Positions 18,836 through 27,723 of a stretch of DNA of 64,000 nt are shown piece after piece. Position numbers and translations under genes: made by a program. Below the pieces are notes generated by a model. That model had not been told where the DNA came from, ran no database searches, and was given only the letters and a program-made list of their open reading frames with translations. The first letter of the stretch is position 1. Every line of letters begins with the position of its first letter. Source of the stretch: an uncultured Carboxylicivirga sp. (GTDB taxonomy: Bacteria > Bacteroidota > Bacteroidia > Bacteroidales > Marinilabiliaceae); NCBI GenBank assembly GCA_947503525.1, contig CANNEA010000003.1, positions 946,325-1,010,324 of the forward strand, read 5' to 3'.

Positions 18836-20086
18836 TTAATCGGCAGTCTGTTTAAAATTCTGTATTGCTTTAATTCGCTCCAATAATGGCGGATGTGAAT
18901 AATGAAAAAACACATATAAAGGATGCGGCGTAAGATTACTCAAAGCATTGACAGAAATAGTCTTCAAGCTTTTTATTAAAGATTCTCCCAATCGAAAACC
19001 TGCCGCAAAGGCGTCAGCCGCGTATTCATTTTTTCGTGAAACCAATGACATCAGAATTCCCGTCACAAATGAGACAGGTGAATATAATAATCCAAAGGCT
19101 AACATTCCTATATGGAAATTAGGTTCATTTACACCCAAAGCCTGCGATAACAAAGGAGAACCCACAACCAAACCAAACACAAATAACAACACGCCAGTTT
19201 GTACCACCGAGGTAATCGTTCCCCACAAAGTATGCTTTAGCTTATAATGTCCAACCTCATGGGCTAAAACAGCTACTATCTCCTGGGTTTCCAAATCATT
19301 GATAAGCGTATCGTATAAAACGATTCGCTTACGTGCACCTAATCCGCTGAAGAAAGCATTAGCCTTGGTACTACGTTTGGAACCGTCCATCACGAAAATA
19401 TTATCCAGAGTAAAACCAGCTTCTTTTGAAAAAGCTTCAATGGCCTGTCTTAACTCTCCTTCCTCCAAAGGTGTCTGTTTGTTAAACAGTGGCAAAATCA
19501 AGGAAGTATAAAACATGGTCATGAAAATCATAAAACCACTACTCACTATCCACGCATAGAGCCAGAAATAAGAGCCAGCCACCGCATAAATCCACATAAT
19601 AAGCGCCAATAAAGGCCCACCTATTAAAACAGACAACAGCATTGATTTAAACATATCCAAAATAAAGATTTTCGGCGTTGTTTTATTAAAACCAAATCGT
19701 TCTTCAATCACAAAGGTTCCATAAATACCAAAAGGAAGGTTCAAGAGACTTGATCCCAAACCTAAAATGGCGAAAAACAAAAGCGACTGAACAATGGCAT
19801 TATCGCTTAATTGCATGGCCCAGCAATTAACCAGCGCAAATCCACCAAAAAATAGAAATAGCATAATCAAAGCAAAACTTAACAGATCGTTTATAATACT
19901 AAAACCATAATTGGCTTTACGGTATTCATGTTGTTTCGTGTATTTTTCAGCATCATAAATTCCTTCCAATTCCTTGGGAAGTTCGGCTCGCCACCTGCTT
20001 TTATTTAAGTATTCCATCCATTGATCAAACACAAACTGCGCCACCAGAATGGCTATAATTATTGTAAACATTGTCTCCGCATTCAT
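18836..20086 (-). CDS. M48 family metallopeptidase (Ste24/CAAX-protease-like)
   Basis: A 416-residue polytopic membrane zinc protease. The zinc motif HEVGH is at residues 276-280 in the context LAHEVGHYKL; the third ligand Glu lies in NEYAADAFAAG. Several hydrophobic helices precede the catalytic domain and two follow it, the topology of Ste24-type CAAX proteases. Bacteria lack CAAX prenylation, so it probably degrades or processes membrane proteins. ATG at 20086 was preferred to an upstream TTG. Probably cotranscribed with cinA. Confidence 0.9.
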   Translation of the reverse strand: MNAETMFTIIIAILVAQFVFDQWMEYLNKSRWRAELPKELEGIYDAEKYTKQHEYRKANYGFSIINDLLSFALIMLFLFFGGFALVNCWAMQLSDNAIVQSLLFFAILGLGSSLLNLPFGIYGTFVIEERFGFNKTTPKIFILDMFKSMLLSVLIGGPLLALIMWIYAVAGSYFWLYAWIVSSGFMIFMTMFYTSLILPLFNKQTPLEEGELRQAIEAFSKEAGFTLDNIFVMDGSKRSTKANAFFSGLGARKRIVLYDTLINDLETQEIVAVLAHEVGHYKLKHTLWGTITSVVQTGVLLFVFGLVVGSPLLSQALGVNEPNFHIGMLAFGLLYSPVSFVTGILMSLVSRKNEYAADAFAAGFRLGESLIKSLKTISVNALSNLTPHPLYVFFHYSHPPLLERIKAIQNFKQTAD

Positions 20087-20237
20087 TTTATAAATTTTAA
20101 ACGGCAAAGATAGTTTTTTGAGTAGAAGTTTTAAGTAAGAATTTTATAGTCCGAAGTCCGGAAAAAGTAGTCCAAGATAAACTATAAGGAACGGCTCATT
20201 ACGTACATCTTTCGAATAGAGTACTGTTCTGCATGAT

Positions 20238-21302
20238 CTACTCAAACAAAATGCAGACAGGTTCAGGTGTTTTTATTTCATTTACGAAAGACAGTAAACC
20301 ACTGGTTTTATTCCTTTTAAAGGAAACTATATTATTGGTATTCTTATTCGCCACAAGCAAAAATTCTCCATCAGGTGAGATTGCAAAATTACGTGGATGA
20401 TCACCTCTAACCGATTCGTGTCCGATTGCTTTTAATTGACCATTATCCTCAACTTTAAAAATGGCAATACTGTTATGACCACGATTGGATGCGTAAACAA
20501 ATTGGCCATCTTCACTCACATGGATATCAGCGCAAGAACTATTTCCTTTAAAATCAGATGGCAGCGTAGTAATACTTTCTTTGACCTTCCAAACACCTTC
20601 ATTATGAACAACACGAGTCACCGTATTATTCAATTCATTTACAACATATAACGATCCACTACCTGGATGTGTAGTTAAATGCCGGGGACCGGCTCCAGCT
20701 GCTAACTTTACTTTTTGCTTTAGCTCCTTTTGTTGATTGTAAACCCATAATTCATCGGTCCCTAAATCAACTGCAATCACTTCATCACCAACAAACCAAG
20801 CCGAATGTGCATGAGGACCTTTTTGTCGATTAGTAGGTCCCGTGCCTTCATGCTGGCTGACATGCTCCAGGTCGGATAATCTACCTTCATTATCAACCCT
20901 TAACCAAGCAACATTTCCACCACTATAATTGGCCGCCACAACCTGATTACTTCTATTGACTTTAATATGGCATGGATGAGCTCCCCCTGATGACGAACTA
21001 TTGATCACCTCCAGTCCAGCTGCTGTTATTTTATAAGACTCAACCTGACCTTCCTTATTCTCTTCTTTAACAGCTATTAAAAAACGTTTCGAAGCATCAA
21101 ACGCTAGAAATGAAGGATTGGCAACTTCGGCTTTTAAACCTAAAGAAACCATATTACCATCTTCCTTTAATTCAAACTGATAAATTCCCTTACTTTCTTC
21201 TTTTGTGTAAGTACCTAAATAAAACTTTTGAGCTCCACCATCTGGTGTACAAGCGATTAATACACTTGCAATCAGCAGGATTGCTATTAATAAATTTTTC
21301 AT
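20238..21302 (-). CDS. Lactonase-family seven-bladed beta-propeller lipoprotein
   Basis: A 354-residue lipoprotein. The ATG at 21302 gives the signal MKNLLIAILLIASVLIAC with the lipobox Cys at 18; an ATG eight codons earlier is possible. The body is the 6-phosphogluconolactonase/Pgl-like propeller: opening KFYLGTYTKEESKGIYQFEL, then GGAHPCHIKVN, GPHAHSAWF, GAGPRHLTTHP and GDHPRNFAISPDGEFLLVANKNTN. The cytoplasmic enzyme of this fold hydrolyses 6-phosphogluconolactone; an exported, lipid-anchored copy probably acts on another lactone, so the gene name pgl is not assigned. No operon partner. Confidence 0.88.
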   Translation of the reverse strand: MKNLLIAILLIASVLIACTPDGGAQKFYLGTYTKEESKGIYQFELKEDGNMVSLGLKAEVANPSFLAFDASKRFLIAVKEENKEGQVESYKITAAGLEVINSSSSGGAHPCHIKVNRSNQVVAANYSGGNVAWLRVDNEGRLSDLEHVSQHEGTGPTNRQKGPHAHSAWFVGDEVIAVDLGTDELWVYNQQKELKQKVKLAAGAGPRHLTTHPGSGSLYVVNELNNTVTRVVHNEGVWKVKESITTLPSDFKGNSSCADIHVSEDGQFVYASNRGHNSIAIFKVEDNGQLKAIGHESVRGDHPRNFAISPDGEFLLVANKNTNNIVSFKRNKTSGLLSFVNEIKTPEPVCILFE

Positions 21303-21464
21303 TAATTGGTATTTAGAGTTAATCATATAGAAAGTAAAAATACAATATCTAAATTAAAACAAAATAAACCTGCTTTTATCTTAAATCAGCATCAAAAAAC
21401 TGGATATTCGTTTATAATCGTAGTAATTTATCCGAAATTCTTTAATACACTTAAAACTTTTGAT

Positions 21465-22343
21465 ATGAGTCAGAAAAAGATATTGGTTACAGGTGCAAGC
21501 AGTGGCTTTGGTAAACTATCCATTAACACGTTATTGAGTAAAGGACACATTGTTGCGGCATCCATGCGCCAAGTCAATGGCAAGAATAAAGAAAATGCTG
21601 AAGAGTTGAGTAAGGCAGGTGCACATATTGTTGAGTTAGATGTGTGCGATGAGAAAAGTGTCAATGATGGCATGCAGGATGCTATTGATAAGATGGGTGG
21701 TCTGGATGTAATTGTCAACAATGCAGGCGTTGGAGTAGCCGGTATGCAAGAACATTTTAACGTGGAAGAGTTTCAAAAGGTATTTGATGTTAATGTTTTT
21801 GGCGTTCAACGGGTCAATAGAGCTGCTCTTCCCTTCCTTCGCAAACAAGGTTCAGGTTTAATCATCTATGTTACCAGTTTATTAGGAAGAGTCACCATGC
21901 CTTTCTACGGACCGTATAACGCTTCGAAATGGGCCATGGAAGCCATGGCCGAGAATTACAGAATCGAGTTATCTGGTTTCGGGGTTGATAATTGCATTGT
22001 GGAACCGGGAGGTTTTCCAACTAACTTTTTTGGCAAACTGATTTACCCATCTGATCAAAGCAGAAATGGCGATTATGGTGATTTCATGAATGTACCTAAG
22101 CAATTTGGCGATAGTTTTAGCAAAGCACTTGAATCCAATCCTGAGCAAAACCCGCAGCTGGTTGCTGACGCCATTAGTTTGCTTGTTAATACAGTAGCTG
22201 GACAACGCCCCTTTAGAACAACCGTCGACAAAATGGGCATGGGCGATCCTATTTCTGCATATAATATTCAACAAGAGCAAATTACGCAAGGCATCTTTAA
22301 AAACTTTCGAATGGAGGACATGCTCAAATTAAAAGTTAAATGA
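21465..22343 (+). CDS. Short-chain dehydrogenase/reductase
   Basis: A 292-residue NAD(P)-dependent SDR. Start chosen at ATG 21465 because the nucleotide motif TGASSGFG then lies at residues 9-16; an upstream extension of 53 residues overlaps the promoter region of the divergent lactonase gene. NNAG is at 85-88 and the catalytic triad S138, Y151, K155 at the expected spacing (Y-x-x-x-K). The C-terminal part resembles SDRs that act on hydroxysteroids, retinol or sugar derivatives; the substrate is unknown. Single-gene unit with a strong terminator. Confidence 0.92.
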   Translation: MSQKKILVTGASSGFGKLSINTLLSKGHIVAASMRQVNGKNKENAEELSKAGAHIVELDVCDEKSVNDGMQDAIDKMGGLDVIVNNAGVGVAGMQEHFNVEEFQKVFDVNVFGVQRVNRAALPFLRKQGSGLIIYVTSLLGRVTMPFYGPYNASKWAMEAMAENYRIELSGFGVDNCIVEPGGFPTNFFGKLIYPSDQSRNGDYGDFMNVPKQFGDSFSKALESNPEQNPQLVADAISLLVNTVAGQRPFRTTVDKMGMGDPISAYNIQQEQITQGIFKNFRMEDMLKLKVK

Positions 22344-22420
22344 TTACCATTCTGTCCGTCATTTTGTATTGCTCCATATCCCTCATTAAAAGGGCTATAT
22401 TGATCATTAGAGTTACTAAA

Positions 22421-22460
22421 ACAAATAAGCCGCTTATTTTATGGTAAGCGGCTTATTTGT
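22421..22460. terminator. Bidirectional rho-independent terminator
   Basis: A perfect 16-bp stem (22421-22436 with 22445-22460) with an 8-nt loop lies between the convergent SDR and DUF4251 genes; T tract on the plus strand. Confidence 0.92.
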
Positions 22461-22477
22461 TTTTATTCAATTAATAA

Positions 22478-23038
22478 TCAATTAAACGAACTTCCTTTAA
22501 ATACTGTACTTTCAGCTAATGATTTAATATCGCCACGATAAGTCAGGCGCTCGCCATTCATACCAGTAACCGTTGCCGATGCACCACCATCTGCCCCAAT
22601 GCTGAAGTTGATCGTCACAAAACCCATTACAGCGCCACTAACATTGATTTCCAAAGTGATGCCAGAATTAGCTTTTTTCCCTGGATTCATTTCGTATTTA
22701 CTTATGGTACCATCTAATGTAATTCCACCAACACCATTCAAACCCATTTGATCACTAACACCAAGTTGCACAGTTGCTTTTTCTTTTACAACACCCACAA
22801 AATTCAGATTTGATTCAATAATGTAACTTTGGCCAGATCTATCCTGTAAGGTATTAGCTTCTAAAATCCACTGTCTGGTTTCCAAAAGAGCAATCATCTG
22901 CTCTTTTTTGACAGCCATCTCTTTTTCTCGTTGTTCTTTCTTTTCTTTGCGAAGTTCTGCTCTTGATTTCTTTTCTTGAGCTGTGGAATAAGTAGCCACT
23001 ATGCACAACAACAATAATATTGATACAATTCTTTTCAT
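22478..23038 (-). CDS. DUF4251 domain-containing exported protein
   Basis: A 186-residue protein with signal peptide (residues 1-20, ends TYSTAQ), then a highly charged Lys/Glu/Arg helix (21-47) and a beta-rich DUF4251 domain (about 50-180) with NLNFVGVVKEKATVQLG and YEMNPGKKANSG. DUF4251 is a Bacteroidota periplasmic or lipoprotein family of unknown role. Monocistronic: strong terminator behind it and 352 bp of non-coding DNA ahead of it. Confidence 0.82.
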   Translation of the reverse strand: MKRIVSILLLLCIVATYSTAQEKKSRAELRKEKKEQREKEMAVKKEQMIALLETRQWILEANTLQDRSGQSYIIESNLNFVGVVKEKATVQLGVSDQMGLNGVGGITLDGTISKYEMNPGKKANSGITLEINVSGAVMGFVTINFSIGADGGASATVTGMNGERLTYRGDIKSLAESTVFKGSSFN

Positions 23039-23390
23039 TTTAAATCTTTATTAGTTTCCAATACCAATAGGGTTATTTTATTAAAACTTCCCTAAAAGAT
23101 AGTTGTTTTTTTTTGTTTTAAACAAACACAAACGACCTCACATTATCGCTAATAACTTGTTATTATGACACTTAAATCAATTAAATTTTAAATAAAAGGA
23201 AGTAAGATTTGAAGCCGGCATTAGTTCTATTTCTTTTTACCCGCCTTCCAACTTGTGTATAATATTTTAACGGCTTTTTCTTTAAACAAATTGTTTTTAT
23301 AAAAAACCAATACAACAACTTATTCAACAATGATTTAGTTACTGCTAAAATTAAGAAACATAATATAAATAATCCAGATAATACCGCTTT
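23039..23390. other. Non-coding gap, 352 bp
   Basis: Very AT-rich, between the DUF4251 start and the MFS transporter stop (both minus strand). It must hold the DUF4251 promoter, but no clear TAnnTTTG box, hairpin or gene remnant was seen. Confidence 0.6.
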
Positions 23391-24671
23391 TTAATCTTTT
23401 CGGGGAAAGAACTTTTCGGAGTATAACATTAAAACAATGGCTATAATTAACAATACAATTCCAATAAAATAAGTCATACTAAAGCCATACAACTCATACA
23501 ACTGAATCCCAATAATTGGGGCAAACATAGCCCTTGCTCCTGTAAGAAACATGTGAACAGATTGATAATCGGCAGCTTCGTTGGATTTACAAAAATAGCT
23601 ACTTCCAATCCCCCATAATATGGGCATACTGCCCATAAAAATACCATTGAAGAAAATGGCAAGCAATAACATATAATACACTTTTATACCCAATATCTCG
23701 GTATACTGAGGGAAGTACTCAGTTGCTCCAGTAAAGAAAATAAACAACATCAATGCCCCGAAGGTCAGGATTCCAAAACGCCGCGGATCACGTTTTCCAA
23801 TCAACTTTCCAAAAAGCGGCAGAAAAGCAATGGCTACCAAATTAAATGCATTATTATAGAAAGCCACCGATGAATAATTTAAATCCAGCGCTTCTTTATA
23901 GAAAATGGTTATAACTGCATGCGTACTCATCCATGCAAAACCATATAACATAAATCCATATTCCAGATGACGGAACGGAACATTATTTTTTAGTATGCCA
24001 ATTATCCGCCTAAACGATGCCCCCAAGGTGTGCCATATTGGTGTTGTAATCACTTCTGTATTCTGTACAAAATTCATTTTTGTCAATTGAAAAACAGAAA
24101 TAATACCCAAAACTCCAACCACCGGATAAAACCATTTATACGAATTCGGATCAAAATCCAATAATAAGCCGGCCACAAAGGTAGACGTCATTAAACATAT
24201 CTTATTAACAGTGGTTGAGTATCCGAATAAACGACCAAAATTCTCGTGACGGTAATTACCTTTTAAATATTGATTAATGGAAGGTATAACGGCGATTTTA
24301 GACGTAAAAAACATTAGAAAGACGCCCAAGAATAAATAATGATAGATTGGCTCGAGACCTTCGCCAGTAACATTGGGAAAGAAAGCAAAACCTAGTAAAG
24401 GCAGCCGGGTAACAATACTTGTGATTCGCAACAAGAGTTTACGATTTGTAAATCGGCGCATTAACTCATTACTCAACATGGCAAATAAAAACACCACCAT
24501 GCTAAACTGAAATAAAAAAGCCAGTTGCACATTAGAGCCTTTTAAGGACTTAATAAATATAAATTCATTAAGAATTAATGCACCATTGGCAATCCCTTCC
24601 ATTACACTGTAAAACAGATGGTATTTAAATGCACGTCTTTCAGTAGAGTTAAGCTTATCTATTATCGTCAT
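23391..24671 (-). CDS. Major facilitator superfamily transporter
   Basis: A 426-residue inner-membrane transporter with about twelve hydrophobic segments and a central polar loop near residue 190-205. The start is ATG 24671 (MTIIDKLNSTERRAFKYH): a promoter -7 box lies 18 nt upstream inside the longer open frame, ruling out the more distal start. The sequence keeps a charged loop (NELMRRFTNRKLLLR) after helix 2, as in MFS proteins. Substrate is not recognisable. Divergent from the FMN-binding/SagB unit across about 165 bp, so joint regulation is possible but unproven. Confidence 0.85.
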   Translation of the reverse strand: MTIIDKLNSTERRAFKYHLFYSVMEGIANGALILNEFIFIKSLKGSNVQLAFLFQFSMVVFLFAMLSNELMRRFTNRKLLLRITSIVTRLPLLGFAFFPNVTGEGLEPIYHYLFLGVFLMFFTSKIAVIPSINQYLKGNYRHENFGRLFGYSTTVNKICLMTSTFVAGLLLDFDPNSYKWFYPVVGVLGIISVFQLTKMNFVQNTEVITTPIWHTLGASFRRIIGILKNNVPFRHLEYGFMLYGFAWMSTHAVITIFYKEALDLNYSSVAFYNNAFNLVAIAFLPLFGKLIGKRDPRRFGILTFGALMLFIFFTGATEYFPQYTEILGIKVYYMLLLAIFFNGIFMGSMPILWGIGSSYFCKSNEAADYQSVHMFLTGARAMFAPIIGIQLYELYGFSMTYFIGIVLLIIAIVLMLYSEKFFPRKD

Positions 24672-24688
24672 GTGATATTTTGAGGCTG

Positions 24689-24696
24689 CAAAAGTA
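24689..24696 (-). promoter_or_regulatory. -7 promoter box of the MFS transporter
   Basis: TACTTTTG on the minus strand matches the TAnnTTTG box. It lies 18 nt before ATG 24671 and so decides that start over a more distal one. No good -33 element at standard spacing. Confidence 0.5.
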
Positions 24697-24836
24697 ACTA
24701 ATAAAGCAAACATAACTAGAACAAACAAGTTCAATTATCACGTTTCATTTAACATCAGAAAATAGACGCTTGATAATACATGATTAATTAAGTATATTGT
24801 TTACACCAATACAATCAATAGTATTTAAAAATTACT

Positions 24837-26009
24837 ATGAAACGCCATCCTTTAAAAACTATTTACCAATTTTTACTCCCGCTTTTAATACTGTTTGCCA
24901 TTGCACTTCAACAGAAAATGCTGTTTGGTTTTCCAATAAACGAGGAAATAAAAAAGGATAATTACAGCATTGATCTCAAAAAAACACAAAGCGTATTTCC
25001 CAATACAATCACAATAAAAGCCTATGGCCCATTCACCATTGCTATGGATAGTATTAGTACACTTGGTTTCTTAGGACACTCAGCGTTTTATGCTTCCCAT
25101 GTTAGAGGATATAATGGTAAAGTTCCCCTTATTGTAGCCATTGATAGTGCTTTAGCTATACGCGATGTCATTATACTTCCCAATAAAGAAACTGGTGATT
25201 TTGTTGAGATTTTACGGAAACGCAATTTCTCTCAGGCTTGGAATGGTATTTCTATTCATCAAATTGCAGAGCATAAAGTGGATGCAATTAGCGGTGCAAC
25301 TGAAACAGCAGTTGCGATTGAACAAGGTTTAAAACTCACTATCGAAGGCATGACACGTTTCATGTCTATTGAAACTAATGTGCATTTGCCGCAAAACTCA
25401 AATAAACGCTACATTCAGCTCCTTAGTCAGCTTGCTCTATTAATAATAGCCCTTCTGAGCTTTTTTATGCCCAAACAATTCCGAAGATACAGAATTGCAT
25501 TACTTATTGCTAGTGTAATAATATTAGGTTTCTGGACTAGCTTAATGCTTACACATGCTAACCTTTATAATTTACTGATAAATGGTTTTAACCTTAGCAC
25601 ACAAATCGTCTTAATTGCCATTTTAGTAATTAGTTTAGGCTTTCCTATTTTTATAAAAAAAAACATTTATTGTCAAAATATTTGTCCCTTTGGTGCCCTA
25701 CAGGAAATCTGCTATAAAATTCCGAATAAAAAGTTAAAGATACCGTATAACACATACACATATCTAGTACACTTAAAACAAATTTACCTACTAATTATCA
25801 TTGGCATACTATTGATTGGCTGGGGTGTTGATTTATCAAAACTGGAACCTTTCATAGCGTTTAGAATTCATATTGTGTCGAATACCATGCTTTTCTTTTT
25901 CATTATTGTAATGCTATTATCAACAATAATCAATAAACCATGGTGTAAATACCTATGTCCAACCGGACTATGCCTTGATCTTTTAAAATATAAAGAAGTC
26001 AAAAAATGA
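24837..26009 (+). CDS. FMN-binding domain and 4Fe-4S membrane electron-transfer protein (NosR/RnfG-like)
   Basis: A 390-residue membrane redox protein. Order: signal anchor (about 10-30); an extracytoplasmic FMN-binding domain of the NqrC/RnfG/NosR type (about 45-175) with the flavinylation motif DAISGAT (149-155), where Thr155 would carry FMN; then about five helices with two cytoplasmic-type cluster motifs, C279-x3-C283-P and C370-x3-C374-P, each with an extra nearby Cys (C292, C379). This is the architecture of NosR/YccM-like proteins that pass electrons across the membrane to an external flavin. Its stop overlaps the ATG of the next gene by 4 nt, so the two are translationally coupled. 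The partner suggests delivery to a flavin reductase; the substrate is unknown. Confidence 0.85.
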   Translation: MKRHPLKTIYQFLLPLLILFAIALQQKMLFGFPINEEIKKDNYSIDLKKTQSVFPNTITIKAYGPFTIAMDSISTLGFLGHSAFYASHVRGYNGKVPLIVAIDSALAIRDVIILPNKETGDFVEILRKRNFSQAWNGISIHQIAEHKVDAISGATETAVAIEQGLKLTIEGMTRFMSIETNVHLPQNSNKRYIQLLSQLALLIIALLSFFMPKQFRRYRIALLIASVIILGFWTSLMLTHANLYNLLINGFNLSTQIVLIAILVISLGFPIFIKKNIYCQNICPFGALQEICYKIPNKKLKIPYNTYTYLVHLKQIYLLIIIGILLIGWGVDLSKLEPFIAFRIHIVSNTMLFFFIIVMLLSTIINKPWCKYLCPTGLCLDLLKYKEVKK

Positions 26010-26800
26010 AAAAACTACAGTTTAGCGAATTGATGAACCTATTATTGGTTCTTGTCATCATCATACTCATATACCAAATCCCGAATAAGGCAACGAACAA
26101 TGCACCTGAAAAGAAGCAGGTGGTTAAAGCACCATCAAGCAAGAAAAAACTCACGCAGCTCGCTGATACAACTTTCCAACTAGCATCTCCAAGTTACGAA
26201 AGTTCCGTATCGGTTGAAACAACCATGCTGCATAGAAGATCGCAACGCGATTATACTCTAGATGCAATTAGCAACCAACAATTATCACAAGTGTTATGGG
26301 CAGCATATGGGATAACAGAGATAATGGATGAACCAGCCTTTTTAAGAGGAGGTCTTAAGACTGCTCCATCAGCGGGAGCCAGATATCCTTTGGATATTTA
26401 TGTACTAGTTGGCAATGTCGATGGTTTGAAAAAAGGACTTTATAAATTTATACCACAGGGACACCGATTGAAACCAGTCTTAAATAAAGACCTGCGTGAA
26501 GCTCTTTGCGATGTAGCCTTTGAACAACCTATGATTCAGGAAGCTCCAGCTGTTTTATTGTATACTGCAGTATTTGAAAGGTGTACATCGAAATATGGCG
26601 AACGTGGTCGCGAACGATATGTTTGCATGGATCTGGGCCATTCAGCCGAAAATGTCTATCTACAAGTTCAAAGTCTCGGACTGGGAACTTGTGCAATTGG
26701 CGCATTTGATGACGAAGGTGTTAAAAAAGTTATACAACTAAGCGAAGAAGAAGAACCCTTATACATAATGCCAATAGGTTACTATACCGAAAGTGAGTAG
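26006..26800 (+). CDS. Membrane-anchored SagB/ThcOx-type nitroreductase
   Basis: A 264-residue flavoenzyme of the nitroreductase fold. Residues 10-25 are a strongly hydrophobic segment (signal anchor), followed by a Lys-rich linker to about 50. The catalytic domain (about 65-262) has the SagB/ThcOx signatures HRRSQRDY (76-83, FMN contact), TAPSAGARYPLDIYV (119-133) and LGLGTCAIGAFDDEGV near the C-terminus. Family members bind FMN and oxidise or reduce thiazoline, nitro or quinone compounds. Ordinary members are cytosolic; the anchor here, plus coupling to an external-facing FMN-binding membrane protein, argues for action outside the inner membrane. The function is inferred, the family is clear. 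Confidence 0.85.
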   Translation: MKKLQFSELMNLLLVLVIIILIYQIPNKATNNAPEKKQVVKAPSSKKKLTQLADTTFQLASPSYESSVSVETTMLHRRSQRDYTLDAISNQQLSQVLWAAYGITEIMDEPAFLRGGLKTAPSAGARYPLDIYVLVGNVDGLKKGLYKFIPQGHRLKPVLNKDLREALCDVAFEQPMIQEAPAVLLYTAVFERCTSKYGERGRERYVCMDLGHSAENVYLQVQSLGLGTCAIGAFDDEGVKKVIQLSEEEEPLYIMPIGYYTESE

Positions 26801-26819
26801 TTCAATTTTCAACATACAA

Positions 26820-26850
26820 AAAGGCCGAAATCATTACAACTTCGGCCTTT
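26820..26850. terminator. Bidirectional rho-independent terminator
   Basis: A perfect 10-bp stem AAAGGCCGAA / TTCGGCCTTT with an 11-nt loop between the convergent SagB-type gene and lgt. Confidence 0.85.
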
Positions 26851-26869
26851 AAACAATAAATATTATTTT

Positions 26870-27658
26870 TTATTTCTTTCTTAGCGCATTATAAATCAAA
26901 TATATTCCGCCAACTATAAATGGAATACTTAACAACTGCCCCATATTTAGGGTCATTCCTACCTCCCATTCTTCCTGAACTTCCTTAACGAACTCAACCA
27001 AAAACCTTGATCCAAACACGCCAATTAAGAATATCCCAAACAGAAGACCTTGCTTTTCTTTCGCCTTGGTTTTCCAATAAGCAAAAAACATAACAATAAA
27101 AGTAAATAAATAACAGATGGCCTCATAAAGTTGCGTTGGATGCTTAGGCAATGTTTCTCCACGCCGTTCAAATATAAATCCCCAGGGCAAATCGGTTACG
27201 TGCCCATATATTTCAGAATTCATCAGGTTACCCAAACGAATAAACATCCCGGCCAATGCTACCGGAACCAATAATCGATCCATGGTCCATAGCATGCTCT
27301 TTTTGGTTACATTTTTAGAATAATAATAAATGGCAATAAGAATCCCGAAAGCTCCACCATGACTGGCTAATCCACCTTCCCATATCTTAATGATATCTCC
27401 CGGATGTTGAGAATAATGATCCCAACCATAAAAGAATACATGCCCCAAACGTGCCCCAACTACAGTTGCAATTACCACATACATAAATAACTTGTCGAGC
27501 CATTCTTGTTGAATATTCTCCGACTTAAACATCTTTTCTAAAATGTAGTAACCTGCCATAAAACCAACGGCAAAAAACAAACCATAATAACGAACAGAAA
27601 GGAAACCCCATTCAAAAATCTCTGGTTTAAGGTTCCAGTTTATAGAATTCAAAATCAT
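26870..27658 (-). CDS. lgt: Phosphatidylglycerol-prolipoprotein diacylglyceryl transferase
   Basis: A 262-residue inner-membrane enzyme that attaches diacylglycerol to the lipobox Cys of prolipoproteins, the first step of lipoprotein maturation. Seven hydrophobic segments; signatures GARLGHVFFYGW, SHGGAFG (the essential His-Gly loop near residue 98) and RLGNLMNSEIYG (the Lgt signature). It serves the several lipoproteins of this window. It follows secA after 65 bp on the same strand. Confidence 0.96.
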   Translation of the reverse strand: MILNSINWNLKPEIFEWGFLSVRYYGLFFAVGFMAGYYILEKMFKSENIQQEWLDKLFMYVVIATVVGARLGHVFFYGWDHYSQHPGDIIKIWEGGLASHGGAFGILIAIYYYSKNVTKKSMLWTMDRLLVPVALAGMFIRLGNLMNSEIYGHVTDLPWGFIFERRGETLPKHPTQLYEAICYLFTFIVMFFAYWKTKAKEKQGLLFGIFLIGVFGSRFLVEFVKEVQEEWEVGMTLNMGQLLSIPFIVGGIYLIYNALRKK

Positions 27659-27723
27659 ATTTTAAATATTAATGATTAGCCATTAGTGGTCAGCAATTTC
27701 TACCAACCACCTTAAACTATTAC

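Noticed and set aside
18948..19247. A 99-residue plus-strand ORF
   Set aside because: Antisense to the M48 protease and without family similarity.
21306..21464. 53-residue N-terminal extension of the SDR
   Set aside because: It lies before the ATG that places the TGASSGFG motif at the usual position 9-16, and it overlaps the divergent lactonase promoter region.
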